Assembly (NCBI GenBank): GCA_002081555.1
Contig: MZNV01000748.1
Span: 1-22,659 of the forward strand
Length of the DNA stretch: 22,659 nucleotides
DNA from: Protostelium mycophagum
Taxonomy: Eukaryota; Evosea; Variosea; Protosteliida; Protosteliaceae
Direction of reading: 5' to 3'
The notes below the pieces were generated by a model. It was not told where the DNA came from and ran no database searches. It worked only from the letters and a program-made list of their open reading frames with translations. Below are positions 1 to 10,563 of the stretch, piece after piece. The translations under genes and the position numbers were made by a program. Every line of letters begins with the position of its first letter. The first letter of the stretch is position 1.

Positions 1-107
1 ATTAGACGCATATCAGCTTGGGAAGCTAATGAAGGAACAGCAGAGATCATCAAAAGGCATGTTGTGATATCCCATAGCGGTACACCAATTGTCACATACC
101 ATCTAGC

Positions 108-495
108 CTACGCAATCAAACGGTGATTTCTACCAAGACAGATATATTCATCTTTGTTTGTCCACAGTAAAAGAGGATCAGTCCTTAACTGTCCATAGTT
201 GCAAAAGCCCTGGTAATGAAGTGGTGTGTAGTTAGGATTGGTCAACAGTAACCCTCTCTAGCATGGATGATTGACATTGGTAGACTTTTCATTTGTGACA
301 GTCTTTATGAGAACTTCAGAGTAGAAGTCAGTACACCAATGATGTTTTCAAATAAAAAGCATCACTTACTGTCACTGAATATCTGCCCTTTAACAGCAGG
401 CTGAGAGGGTTGAGAAGTGTGCTCTACATCTACATTGGTAGCACAACTCTCCATTGCAGGTGTATTAGGCAACATCTCTTCTGTTATAGACAAAT
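108..495 (-). CDS. Unrecognised gene, two candidate 3' exons
   Basis: Two protein-like stretches read on the minus strand. The first (about 495 to 371) encodes SITEEMLPNTPAMESC and ends at a canonical GTAAGTG donor. The second (about 252 to 108) encodes NYGQLRTDPLLLWTNKDEY then CLGRNHRLIA and ends in TAG at 110-108. They join in phase if the acceptor is the AG before GGTTAC. A further 5' junction with a possible 26-nt intron (about 521-496) is visible. I recognise no domain. An overlapping plus-strand frame is also open from base 1 to 126, so strand choice rests only on protein-like composition and splice signals. A gene extending beyond these exons, or a shadow, are both possible. Confidence 0.3.
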
Positions 496-520
496 GTGGC
501 TGTAGATAACAACAAAAACA

Positions 521-1294
521 CTCACTTGTCAAGTGTGAGGAGTGAGTTAAGGATGTCAGGCGCAGTAAGAGATGAGATCTATGTCAGAATGCCCAGTAAT
601 CTTTGACAGATGTTGCATAACAACGCATTTTCAGAAAATTGAGCTATTATGCTGATATATATTACAAGGTTACACCCATATATGACTAGTTTGTTCTAAA
701 AATAGCAGAAAGAAATCAGTATGGCTCCTCTCTAGGATGTACATGAGTTTTTAATAGCTTCACTCCTGTGAATGACACTTTAGCAAAATAGAGAGAAAGA
801 CTTGCTGATGCAAACATACTGCAATACATAACCACTTCAGAATGTCCCAAGAGATGTATGTCACACATATTGCCAAATGATGTCAAAGCATGTTGATTGG
901 TGTATACCAATAATGCTGAATTTCTTAACAGGCTCAAAGACTTATGCTGTTAGAGCTTGGTGAACATCAAGTATTACAATGGATTACCATAACTGTACGT
1001 GTATTCATTGCACCAAACAGGAAACAGAAATATATGTTTGGCAACCATGTTCTGTGTCAGAATAACTGGTGCAAGATCTTTCAATGATTTTTTGTTCAGA
1101 GGTCAGATTGACTGTAGAGAGGTCCCAGCACAGGTATTTTGTCACCTTATTGTCAGGAGTTGTAGCGCAACTGCACTTACATAGCTCTTTTGTACAAGTT
1201 AATTATAAATCAGGACGCGTTGTAGACGTGTCCTGAGAAATAAAGAATAAGCAGAAAGAGCTCTGCACCACCCCGAATAGAGTCCTTTCATCTT
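521..1294. other. Stretch without a convincing gene
   Basis: The only longer frames are a minus-strand one at 937-716 (no known motif, no ATG needed) and a plus-strand one at 999-1184. Neither has convincing domain content. One GTTGTAGA octamer lies at 1219-1226. The 937-716 frame could be an upstream exon of the minus-strand gene at the window's left end, but I cannot connect it by phase. Confidence 0.4.
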
Positions 1295-1684
1295 TTATAT
1301 TGTTTCCTTAGGTCCTTCCCTGCGTCCGAGTCCCTTCCTCTGTGAGTCGATCCTCACAGGCCATTTTAACAGGAACTGATTGAGATGTCTGGCCATCATC
1401 TGCCATACTACCATCAGGACTAACTCTTGAAACTCTTGGCCCATTGTGAATTTGGTATTTGCAACCTTCCAACGTTTTGCAAAAGAATTCATCACTTCCA
1501 CAATGGCACGATTTGAGGTGAGTTCATGATTATATGTTGGGTGAGAGGTATCTGGAGTTAACAAATCGACTTTGCCTTGATATCCACCATCAGCAGAGAG
1601 ATGGATGTTTCTCTTGATGAATTCCTCATCTGTGCCACTGACAACCAGAAAAAATACAATGTGTTATAGTTTGTGATTTTTATA
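1295..1684 (-). pseudogene. DDE-type transposase C-terminal remnant
   Basis: The minus-strand frame reads VSGTDEEFIKRNIHLSADGG, then YQGKVDLLTPDT, a YN pair, and RAIVEVMNSFAKRW. This is the spacing of the end of the DDE/RNase H-like catalytic core in IS4/IS5-like and Harbinger-like transposases: an aspartate before GGYQG, then YN, then R-x-x-V-E with the final catalytic glutamate. About 110-130 residues are present and the frame ends at 1295. The N-terminal DNA-binding part and first catalytic aspartate are not found upstream, where a tandem duplication begins. A good acceptor (polypyrimidine then TCAG) precedes TGGCACAG near 1641, so it may be the last exon of a split gene and not simply a broken copy. 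No terminal inverted repeats or target duplication were identified. Confidence 0.65.
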
Positions 1685-1712
1685 TTAAATTTATTCTTGT
1701 GCCATGTTTGCA

Positions 1713-1956
1713 GGGTATTTTTTAGCACAGTACGAGAATAAAATAATTGGTTGGATCACATCCCTAAGTTGGGAAAGTTCTGCAGCAGAAAACCGCACTC
1801 ATGCCTCATAAAATTACTTTGCGTTTTGCTCAATGGGTATTTTGCAGCACGGCACGAGAATAAAATAATTGGTTGGATCACATCCCTAAGTCGGGAAAGT
1901 TCTGCAGCAGAAAACCGCACTCATGCCTCATAAAATTACTTTGCGTTTTGCTCAAT
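1713..1956. repeat. 122-bp direct tandem duplication
   Basis: Two head-to-tail units, 1713-1834 and 1835-1956, each start GGGTATTTT and end GCTCAAT. By eye they differ at only five positions, clustered in the first 25 bases plus one further in. The unit contains AATAATTGGTTGGATCACAT and CTGCAGCAGAAAACCGC. Because 122 is not a multiple of three, the copies are in different frames of the plus strand. It lies directly upstream of the transposase remnant read on the minus strand. It is a recent local duplication; I see no coding function. Confidence 0.95.
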
Positions 1957-2375
1957 GTTTGTGACGACGCAACGCTGCAGGCAGGTGATTTGAATATATT
2001 ATTGTGCCTTAAAAAGCTGTTGAAGATGAGACAATTTTATGTGAGTACACCTCCAAACGCCGCAAACCCCACAAAGAAATAGCGGAGTCCGTCACATACC
2101 AAGCCTGATATAAAAATAAAAGCGAAAATAATTAAACAAAGAATCATTCATAGAGTTTGCAAACTACAATGGACTAAGAAAGATATAGCTTGGTCAAGTA
2201 AAGCCAAATGTTCCAACTGCACTCTCTAATCACATCATGATTATGATTGGCTAAAAAATTGGGTTGGGGCGCAAAACCAAACCGTTGCGTGCCTTGTTAT
2301 TGAACATCACGGGAAGTGTAGACAAAAATTTTCCCGCGTTTTTTCAGTTTGAAGGTGCAGAGCAGCGAAATTAAC
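1957..2375 (+). promoter_or_regulatory. Upstream region of APC1
   Basis: No gene is supported here. It holds AT-rich stretches, a direct ATGATTATGATTGG segment near 2237-2250 (ATTGG is a CCAAT box in reverse), and a T-rich run ending TTTTTTCAG about 30 bases before the APC1 ATG. That last feature could be a 3' splice site for a 5'-UTR intron. Core promoter elements cannot be assigned from sequence alone. Confidence 0.3.
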
Positions 2376-5300
2376 ATGGGCAAGATCACCAATCTCGGAC
2401 CACACATTCCTCCACATGCCGTACAGAGGACTGGTCATGAATCTGACAGCCTACCTTTCGCAGATCGAACAAATTCTTCACGGTCGTGGCACAAACTCTT
2501 TGGTCGTTCTAAAGAATTAGACTTTGATCATGGCTTCTATATCAGAGAAAACAATTTGGTATGGACCACAGGAGAGAGAGTGACGAGGAAATTTACTTAT
2601 CCATTTCCTGTAGATGAGGCCTGCATGGCTGATTTTCCCTCTGGTGAAGGACAAGGTACTTTCTTTAGTTTCATATGATTAATTAATTGGTGATTTCGTT
2701 TGATGATGACGTAAACGTAGCGTCCCATCTATGTGTGCTGCACAGAGATGAATTGATGTTGAGGGTTTATGAGACATCTACTGGCCAAGACTTTTCTTCT
2801 CCAATGCCGTGCCGGGTATCCTCTTTGTGGCCGACACCCTTTGGACTCATCGTACAACGTGACGTCCTGAACAGAAGATCCATGTTTGTAGAGGATGCCA
2901 TGAATCAATCTTTCACGGTGGGCATTATCATCTCGAAAATTTTGTACAATTGGAATATCTTATTTTCTTGGAATAATACAACTCTAAACCCCAAACTTTC
3001 TTCGCTTATAACACCACAACAACCCATATGACACCATGTCGAATGTACATTGAGATATCTTAGGTCTTGGATGCTTCAATTGTACACGGAAATAATGTAC
3101 CTGTCATGTTTAGCTTGACTCACCCTCTCAAAGAAATAAAACCCATATCCTACCACAAATATTTCTCGGATAAATCACAAGAAGGGGTAGAAGTTGATTT
3201 ATCCGAAGCCTTTGTCACAGAAGAACAGGTATATTTTTAATTAGAGTGTGATAATCCATTATTAAATATCAAATACAATGATAAAATCTATTATCCGGCG
3301 GATACGTAGCCCAAAGTTGTTGATTATTTTTTCAATAATCCCGGTGAGTGTCGCGGTAAGGTGGTCACCGGGTGACAGGTTCTTACCGCGATGGTCACGT
3401 CGCTTACCGGGATTATAAAATAATAATTGGTCAATTATCAATAATCTCAAAGCTGTACAATTTGTGTCCGCCAGATGATTATTATAAATTATTAAATACT
3501 TTTGAAGAAATTTAAATGTGTACAGTTTGAGATGGTTTGGTCCTCTCTACAACTCCCAATTGCCGTCATGTTTGACAGAAATTGTCAAAGGCATTCAATG
3601 TGGAGAGTTCACCGTGTCCCTGATATCAAGAGGTTTCCCAAAAAGGTAATAAAACTCATTCATTACACTATCCTGTTGGTGTTGGGAAACCAAACAGATG
3701 TTCTTTTCGCACCAAAATACGTGTATCTGTCTGCAAAGATGCAGGACCAATTGTAGATTGAGCAAACTTCAATCCAATCTTACAGCAAATTTCAAATAAT
3801 ATTCACAAAGTGTGTGAGGAATAGCTTAAAGAACACCGGCGTTGTGAACTTTCACTGAATCTTCTGTAGATGTCAAATGACGCCATCAAAGATGAAAGCC
3901 AGATGGCATTCATGCCGTCACAACTACCCAAAAACTTGTTGAACGAACCGATTTCCTCTGAAATCTCCATGGAGATGATATACGAGGAGACTGGCTCGGT
4001 ATCTAACCGTGCGGGCAACGTGTTCACTGCAATCGACGAGATGGACAACACCATGTTATGTCTCCACGCCGAGTATACTTTTCATTCTTGTTTATAATTC
4101 TCCAAACTGCCAGTAGCTCAATCTGCTGGTGCTTGCATCACAAAATGAATAGAGTTTTAATTAGTATTGAGGTGTATATCATGTAAAAACTTGCAGCGGA
4201 GCTGCTTGTACAAAAAGCTATGAATATCCAAGCACTGTGTCTGTGGTAAAGCGCTTGAAAAAAACGCTTTTGAGGCATAGTTAAATGTTGACACAACGCA
4301 CTTGGCGTTTATTAAAGTTGACACGTACAGGAGTAAGCTCTATGTTTATCTTTTGGCCGCGGACAGTGTCACTCTCAGTTTCATTCTTGATGACGTCATA
4401 TCTGCCTTCCCCCTGTGTACTACCCGCCTTCCCCCTTTTGGCGCCAAAAATACCGATGGTTGTCATGACATTGTAACATTGGATGTGACAGGTCATGTCA
4501 ATGTACACATTGGAAGACATCGCATTGCGCACATCGACGTCATCAAGTCCTTGGGTCTCTCCCCGGTATGACTGTTTCTATATAATTATTGTGATCTTCG
4601 GCAGAGCCGGTCTACAACTGGCACAATTACGTATTATATTGATAATGTCAGGGTGCCCAAGTTGTGGAATTACGTGATCCGGTGTATAACCGCATCACTG
4701 CCGTAATATTAGACGGTTCAAATCATTGTGACATGAGGTTAAAAATAGATCTCATACCCACCTACCCGCCCCTCCGTGACTCCCTCCGCTCCCTGACTTG
4801 CATACTCCCATTTCCCGCCATTTCTACACTATTTTCGGAATGCGTCGACAGCACCAATAATGTCGACAGCGAGGAGTGGAAGAGATTTTCCGAGAATATT
4901 CTTGGAGCATTAGATGTACAAGACAATGATATGCAAGTTGTAGACGAAAGGGGCCCATGGGAAAAGCTTGTATTTAGCCGGATACACCAGAGGATGAAAG
5001 ATAAACCTCTTTGGTGTTCCATGAACACGTCACTCTGCCAAGAGACTGGAGCAAATATGAGTGAGTATCATCACTATGGCAACCAGCACATTCGCAAATC
5101 GGAGCGACCAAAACACGAATACAATTCACATCAAGCTCACAGTTGTAGATTTGTCAACGTTAAAGTTGACGAGAAGACAGATGGAGGCCTCCTTATGCGC
5201 TTTACACCTTCTATACGAAGACTATAAATTGAATATATTATGTTCACAATACCTCTCCACAATGGCGAGACTGCTCATACAGGTGATGTAGTTTTATTTG

Positions 5301-8300
5301 AATGAGAAAGTGACGTGTACAGATGTCATCGAAGTTGGGGTGGGGTCTGTACACAGATCATTATGTCAGAGATTTCCCAGAAATTTCTGCAATGGTGCAA
5401 TTCAAACCCCCCTCTGTGAAGGTCAAGCCGCCCAGTATCTACAACTGGCTTAACGATATGATATCAGGAATTTCCACGAAATTTCCCTTACTTCCGCCTA
5501 CCTACTCTCCCTGTGACAGGTCAAAACTTTTCTTCGATTATTCTAATATTTTTCTGATATTTTTCAGGACCAGGAAGATCTGCCGCTTCTACACTCTGTT
5601 ATGTAACAGTGACCAGACCCCCTACATGCCTCTCTCTCCCGCCAAAATGTTCTTGTCGACGTCGACGAGACCCCCCGTCCCCTCCTTCTCCGCAAAGTCA
5701 CGTGGTCCGGCGGATTCGGTGGTATTGTCTATGGTGGAGGAAGGTTTCGACTTGAAAGAGGTGGAGTTACTACCTTTTGGCATATCACTCCCCCTGATGG
5801 AGGCCATGAGCCAGTGCAAGAGGGTGAGGGTTTCATTTGAATAGATCGTTTCATTCGAATGAAACTTATAAGTGTTTTATTTTGTGGTACTTGAATCATT
5901 GCAAGATTGTCGGACTCCTATGGAGGCTCCTGTGTCAAGCTTTGTAGAGATCAAATAACCTTAACAATTGAGATTAAATGCGACAGGAATGCCCACCTGC
6001 ATCGTCAGGATGGCCTTACTGTGCATACCAATACATCGGCAGAGAAGATGTATCCACGTCATCCATCAAGACCAAGCACTATAGAGGTGACTCACATCCT
6101 CATAGAATGCAATGCTTTTCTGCTTTATTATAACAGTGAAACTTCGCCATCACGAGATTAAAAGGTCACAGACGACGTCAATAAATCACCAGACGGTACG
6201 GACACGAACGACGAAGTCTCGAATCTGCGATTCGGTCGCGATCTGCGACTCAAAGAGGTGGGTGTGGATCGTCATCAGGTATCTGACACTTGCAGATCGG
6301 AAGGATTTTAACGTCCTCTAAGACTTTGATTTTCCAGGAGCCCCCCGCCACTGGAATTTCTGACCACGATATGTTGACACAACAACAAGAGAAATTGTAC
6401 CAAATAACAAAGGTGCGGTTGTGTTTTCAAGTGATTCAGAGGCAACCAGGATACTCGCCGAAATGTGTTGACCTTTTTGCAATATCAATATCATTTTATT
6501 TCGAATATTTGTATTCTAAAAATAATAAAAATACAGCGGACGATGTCACTCCCAGTGGGTCGCGGGATGTTTACCCTCTGTACATCCCCTCCCCCTCTCC
6601 CCACCCACACCATCCCCATATCCCCCCTCGTCTACAACGCGAAACAATCCGGTCAGAAAGTCTTGATCACGCTGGACCCATCACTCATCAGTCCGGAGAT
6701 GTCGTGCTGGCCGGAGTTTCACAACGGAGTTGCTTCGGGGTTACGTATGCCCAGAGGTGGAGGTGGTAGTGAGATCTCCAGTAACTGGATCGCTTACAAC
6801 AGGTTGACCTATCATTTTTATTGCATATTCTTATGTTGTTTTATTCGTACAACTGATGACGTCACGACACGTCATCAACCCACTCCATTGGAAGATTCAT
6901 TGAAATAAAATAGGCCCGCTTATAACCGTGAGGCATCTGCAGAATCTGTTCAAAACGCTCACGCAGGTCCGTCATCTTAAAAATCCAAGATTTTAAAAGT
7001 GAACAGGTGTGTTATTCGCGTTAGGACTGCACGGGCACTTGTCCTCTCTGGCCAAGACGAAGCAGTTTGAATATTTAACGGCTAGTCACAACTACACAAA
7101 TGTCGGTTTATTGTTAGGTAATACTTATAAAGGGATCAACAAAACCACATCTTTGTACCGTTTCATTCCTCAGCATTGGTAGGTATGGCTGCTAATCACA
7201 GAGGCACTGCAGAGCCTAATGTGGCAAAGATAATGAGTATCCATATCCCGGCACTACAACCACCCTCGTCATCTGACCTCGAGGTACCGTTTTAATTCCC
7301 TGGGTTTCCGACCATGTAATTTCAATGAGCTCGACGGTTTACGGTAATTACCGTGACGTTATGCTTACCAACCGCGATATGATTTTAATACCTCAGAAAT
7401 CTTTCAAAATTAAATGTTAAGGTCCCATCCATTGTACTCGAAGCTTCGCTTTTTGGTGTTGGACTTTTGTACCAAAAGACATGCCACAGGAGAGTGACCG
7501 AGGCACTGCTGAGCGACATCCATAAGAAGCCCACAGATACAATAACTAACAGGGAGTCTCTGTCTTTGTGCGCTGGATTGGCTTTGGGTTTCGTGCTTTT
7601 AGGTGAGCGTTTTTGAAATTTGAAAAATGGCGGGAAATGGATTTGTAGAGAGGGGAGATTGTTTATAATTTCACTGAATATATTTTTGGATTATTTAATC
7701 TTATGCAGGACATGGGAGTAACACGAGTGGACTGTCAGACTTGCACATAGAGGACAGACTGACGAGGTGACTCATACAATCTAAAAATACCACATATATG
7801 AAGAGAATTCACGATTGTAGATTGATCATCGGGGGTGATGAGCCTTCTGCTCCTGAATCACAAAAGTCAATGCTCATCATGGAAGGTAAAAATTGATTCT
7901 TCTGGCCATCACAAGCACAAAGACTATTCCCACTTTAAAAACATCACCATATGCTGAGAGCTTCCAGGCAATAAGATCAACACCGACATCACGAGTCCTG
8001 GTGCGACTTTAGCACTGGCGTTGATGTACTTGAAATCTAATAACAAGAGTATCGCGGAGAGAGTCACCATTCCCAACACCCCTTTTGATCTCGACTTTGT
8101 CAGGCCAGATTTTCTGCTCTTGAGGTGAGTTGTAGATGTCGACTCGGTGGTCTACAACGAAGAAGTCTGAGACTGAAGATGTACAGAGTTTTGGCGCGAA
8201 ATCTGATCATGTGGGATGACGTGAAACCCACCGAAAATTGGTTGAAATCTCAAATACCCGAATTCATACGGGAGAATTTATTTTCCGATATCAAGGATCC

Positions 8301-10340
8301 CAGCCTTGACATGGAACAGTTGCGGTAAATTTACTCGAAATTTCAAAACCCCTCGCGTTGTAGATTGACATATCTCAGGTTAGCCCATGCGAATTTGTTG
8401 GCAGGTGCCTGCATGGCTTTAGGTCTACGTTATGCTGGAACAAATTACAAACCCGCATTCAACTTTCTGCTCCATTATTGTAAATACTTCATCGGATCAA
8501 TTTCCCGAAACAACGATCCGGCTTCCCTGGGCCTGACAGATTCACCCCTCATGGAGAACTGTTTGAACACCATCGTATTATCTCTATCTCTGGTCATGTG
8601 TGGCACTGGCAATTTAGATGTTTTCAGAATAATAAGGTGAGCCTGCCACATTTTCGAAGAGGGATTGTAGATCTCTCTTAATTACGTAAAAATAAATCCT
8701 GAACGGTTTTGATTGAATATTATTTAGAAAGTTAAGAAGGCGCGTGCCCAAAGCGGGAGGAAGGTGACCATTTCTTTAGATGTCATTCATTTCATTTGAA
8801 TAGAACGGACCAATTGATTGTGACTATCGTTCAGATACATCAATGGGGAGCACAGTTACGGCTTTCACATGGCAACCCACATGGCCGCTGGTTTTCTATT
8901 TTTAGGGGGTCAGATCCAAAAAATTCCAGGAAACTTCTGACACGATTCAGGGGGTAAATACTGTGTGTCGACGAGTGATACGTCTATAGCAGCCTTGTTA
9001 GTCTCCATATACCCCGTTTGGCCATCAGACAGTTCCGATAACCGCTATCATCTACAAGTAAAATCCCAACTATTTTTTTTAAATTCTTTACAATTTCCGA
9101 AAAATGCAGAAAATTTAATTTTTTCCAAAAAAAATTTCTTGAAAAATAAAATGTGAAAAGTCTGGAATCCTCTCAACTCAATGAGAATACAGGCATTAAG
9201 ACATGTGTATGTGCTGGCCGCAGAACCACGGCTGATGGAAACTGTGGATGTAGATACGGGTGCCTCTTGTCATGTCCCGATTAAAATTTCTCTCAAGGTA
9301 TATTTTCTAAAAAATTTTCTTCCGGATATTAAAATTTAAAAAATTTTAAATCATCAATATGCATATTGATGAACCTCTGAGAAATTTCAAGGAAGGGGCG
9401 TACGGTACGGACCACCAAGCTAGTGTTGTAGATGCCGTCACCCCCTGCCTACTCCCCGAGTTACGTTACGTAAACTCGATCTCGATCGTGGGCCCACGAT
9501 ATTGGACCAGGAATTTGGGCATCGGAGAATTATCGGAGAATAAGGTCATACAGGTCAAGAGAAAAGCCGCATTTCTGCCGTATGCACAAGACCCGAGAGG
9601 TGCGTTAACGTGGATTTTGCGTGAATTGACGCGATATTTCACGGTAAGAACTGAAACGAGAAGGTTTCCGGAGCATTTTGTCGAAATCTTTCCCAAAAGA
9701 AAAAAATAAATTACTCAAAATCGGAGACGAATCTACAACGAGACAAGAAGAGCAGGACGAGAGGTAATATTGCCGCTCAAATTTCGAATTCAAATTTTGA
9801 AACTGAACAGGGCTTTCATCGAGTCCTTCTCAGCTGACCCCTCCGTACTCGCTTTTGCCAAACATTTTGGCGGGAAATCCGTTGTCGACAGGCAGATGTA
9901 CACCACGATACTTTACGAATTGATGACGAACGACGCATTGAGCTCACTCCGAAATTATCTCACCATACACTCTGTGCACAAAAAGGTAATCATCTATATA
10001 TAAAATACAATCCGTTGCGTTGTTAATACGTAATGATGACGTAATGATGACGTGATAACATGCATAGAATTTGGCCTCGATTTCGGATATCCAGAACTTA
10101 CGTCTCTGTATGTCTTTCTACCCCTCAGCCTTTGAGCGGTTGACCTCAACCGTTGTAGACAGCAAACCGCTTGTACAACTATCGTTCTTAAGAACAATGG
10201 AGTCTCATTTGAATGAGAAGCTGATGAACAGGGGATCACTGTCTCTTTTGAAGAGGTGAATATTTTTCCGGATTTTCTTGGAAATTTCTGAGAATCTTCA
10301 GGTATATTTCAGACCCTTTCTCAAGAGATTTGGACTTTAG
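2376..10340 (+). CDS. APC1: Anaphase-promoting complex subunit 1
   Basis: Largest scaffold subunit of the APC/C ubiquitin ligase, which drives anaphase and mitotic exit in the nucleus. I reconstruct 32 exons (for example 2376-2655, 2721-2917, 3064-3228, 3526-3645, 3870-4072, 4652-5060, 6537-6802, 8379-8636, 9392-9663, 10313-10340). They sum to 4,971 nt, in phase throughout, giving 1,656 aa; the human protein is about 1,940. The N-terminal beta-propeller region has RVTRKFTYPFPVDEACMADF and ELRDPVYNRITAV. The linker has MSLPVGRGMFTL and FHNGVAS. The proteasome/cyclosome (PC) repeats follow at about residues 970-1380: GLHGHLSSLA, MSIHIPALQPP, AGLALGFVLLGHGSN, LLAGACMALGLRYAG, GFHMATHMAAGFLFLGG. 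YHLQALRHVYVLAAEPRLM follows. The C-terminus is shorter than in animals. The start is the first ATG in frame (MGKITNLGPH). The exon at 4197-4245 and the donor at 9664 are the least certain. No similar-sized alternative identity fits. Confidence 0.95.
3258..3498. mobile_element. MITE-like foldback insertion in APC1 intron 3
   Basis: APC1 intron 3 (3229-3525, 297 nt) is the longest intron of the gene. It contains nested inverted repeats: AATAATCCCGGT with ACCGGGATTAT, CGCGGTAAG with CTTACCGCG, and an outer imperfect pair near ATCCGGCGGATAC and GTCCGCCAGAT. The whole block is bounded by the same 11-mer ATTATTAAATA in direct orientation at 3258-3268 and 3488-3498, which could be a target-site duplication. 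The element carries no recognisable transposase, so it would be non-autonomous. The flanks are AT-rich, so the 11-bp match could be coincidental. Confidence 0.55.
5520..5567 (+). other. Stopless 48-nt APC1 intron
   Basis: The segment starts GTCAAAAC and ends TTTTTTCAG-like (TATTTTTCAG). It is 48 nt long and has no stop in the APC1 reading frame. Removing it joins CDR to TRKICRFY, matching the family better than retention, which would insert 16 residues rich in F, S and N. Retention would therefore be silent to nonsense-mediated decay. Confidence 0.7.
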
Positions 10341-10563
10341 CCCAATCCTAAGCAGGTAACTGTGAAAATAATTCACAAAAATTTAAATTTTAAAATTTTC
10401 AAAACTAAAACATTCAGATTGCTTTTGTGGCTGGGCGGGTCCTTTGACTGTGGCAGGGTTATATCTGGAAAAGAAGACGTGAAAACCATACAGATTTGGC
10501 AAGAGATTTTCGAGCGCCATGTTGTACAGCGCAAATAAAATAACCTCGTCCATTTGCACAGAT
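10341..10563. other. Convergent intergenic region
   Basis: This region separates the APC1 stop (10338-10340) from the stop of the minus-strand gene (10566-10564). A minus-strand frame covers 10598-10383 with the protein-like stretch MDEVILFALYNMALENLLPN. It could be an alternative last exon of the minus-strand gene, but no phase-consistent splice joins it convincingly. No AATAAA is seen just after the APC1 stop. Confidence 0.4.

Noticed and set aside
3262-3450. Minus-strand open frame of about 60 codons
   Set aside because: It lies entirely inside the foldback element of APC1 intron 3 and its openness follows from the inverted repeats and AT-richness.
4762-5028. Minus-strand 88-codon frame
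   Set aside because: Antisense shadow of the APC1 exon 4652-5060, whose sense frame matches the family clearly.
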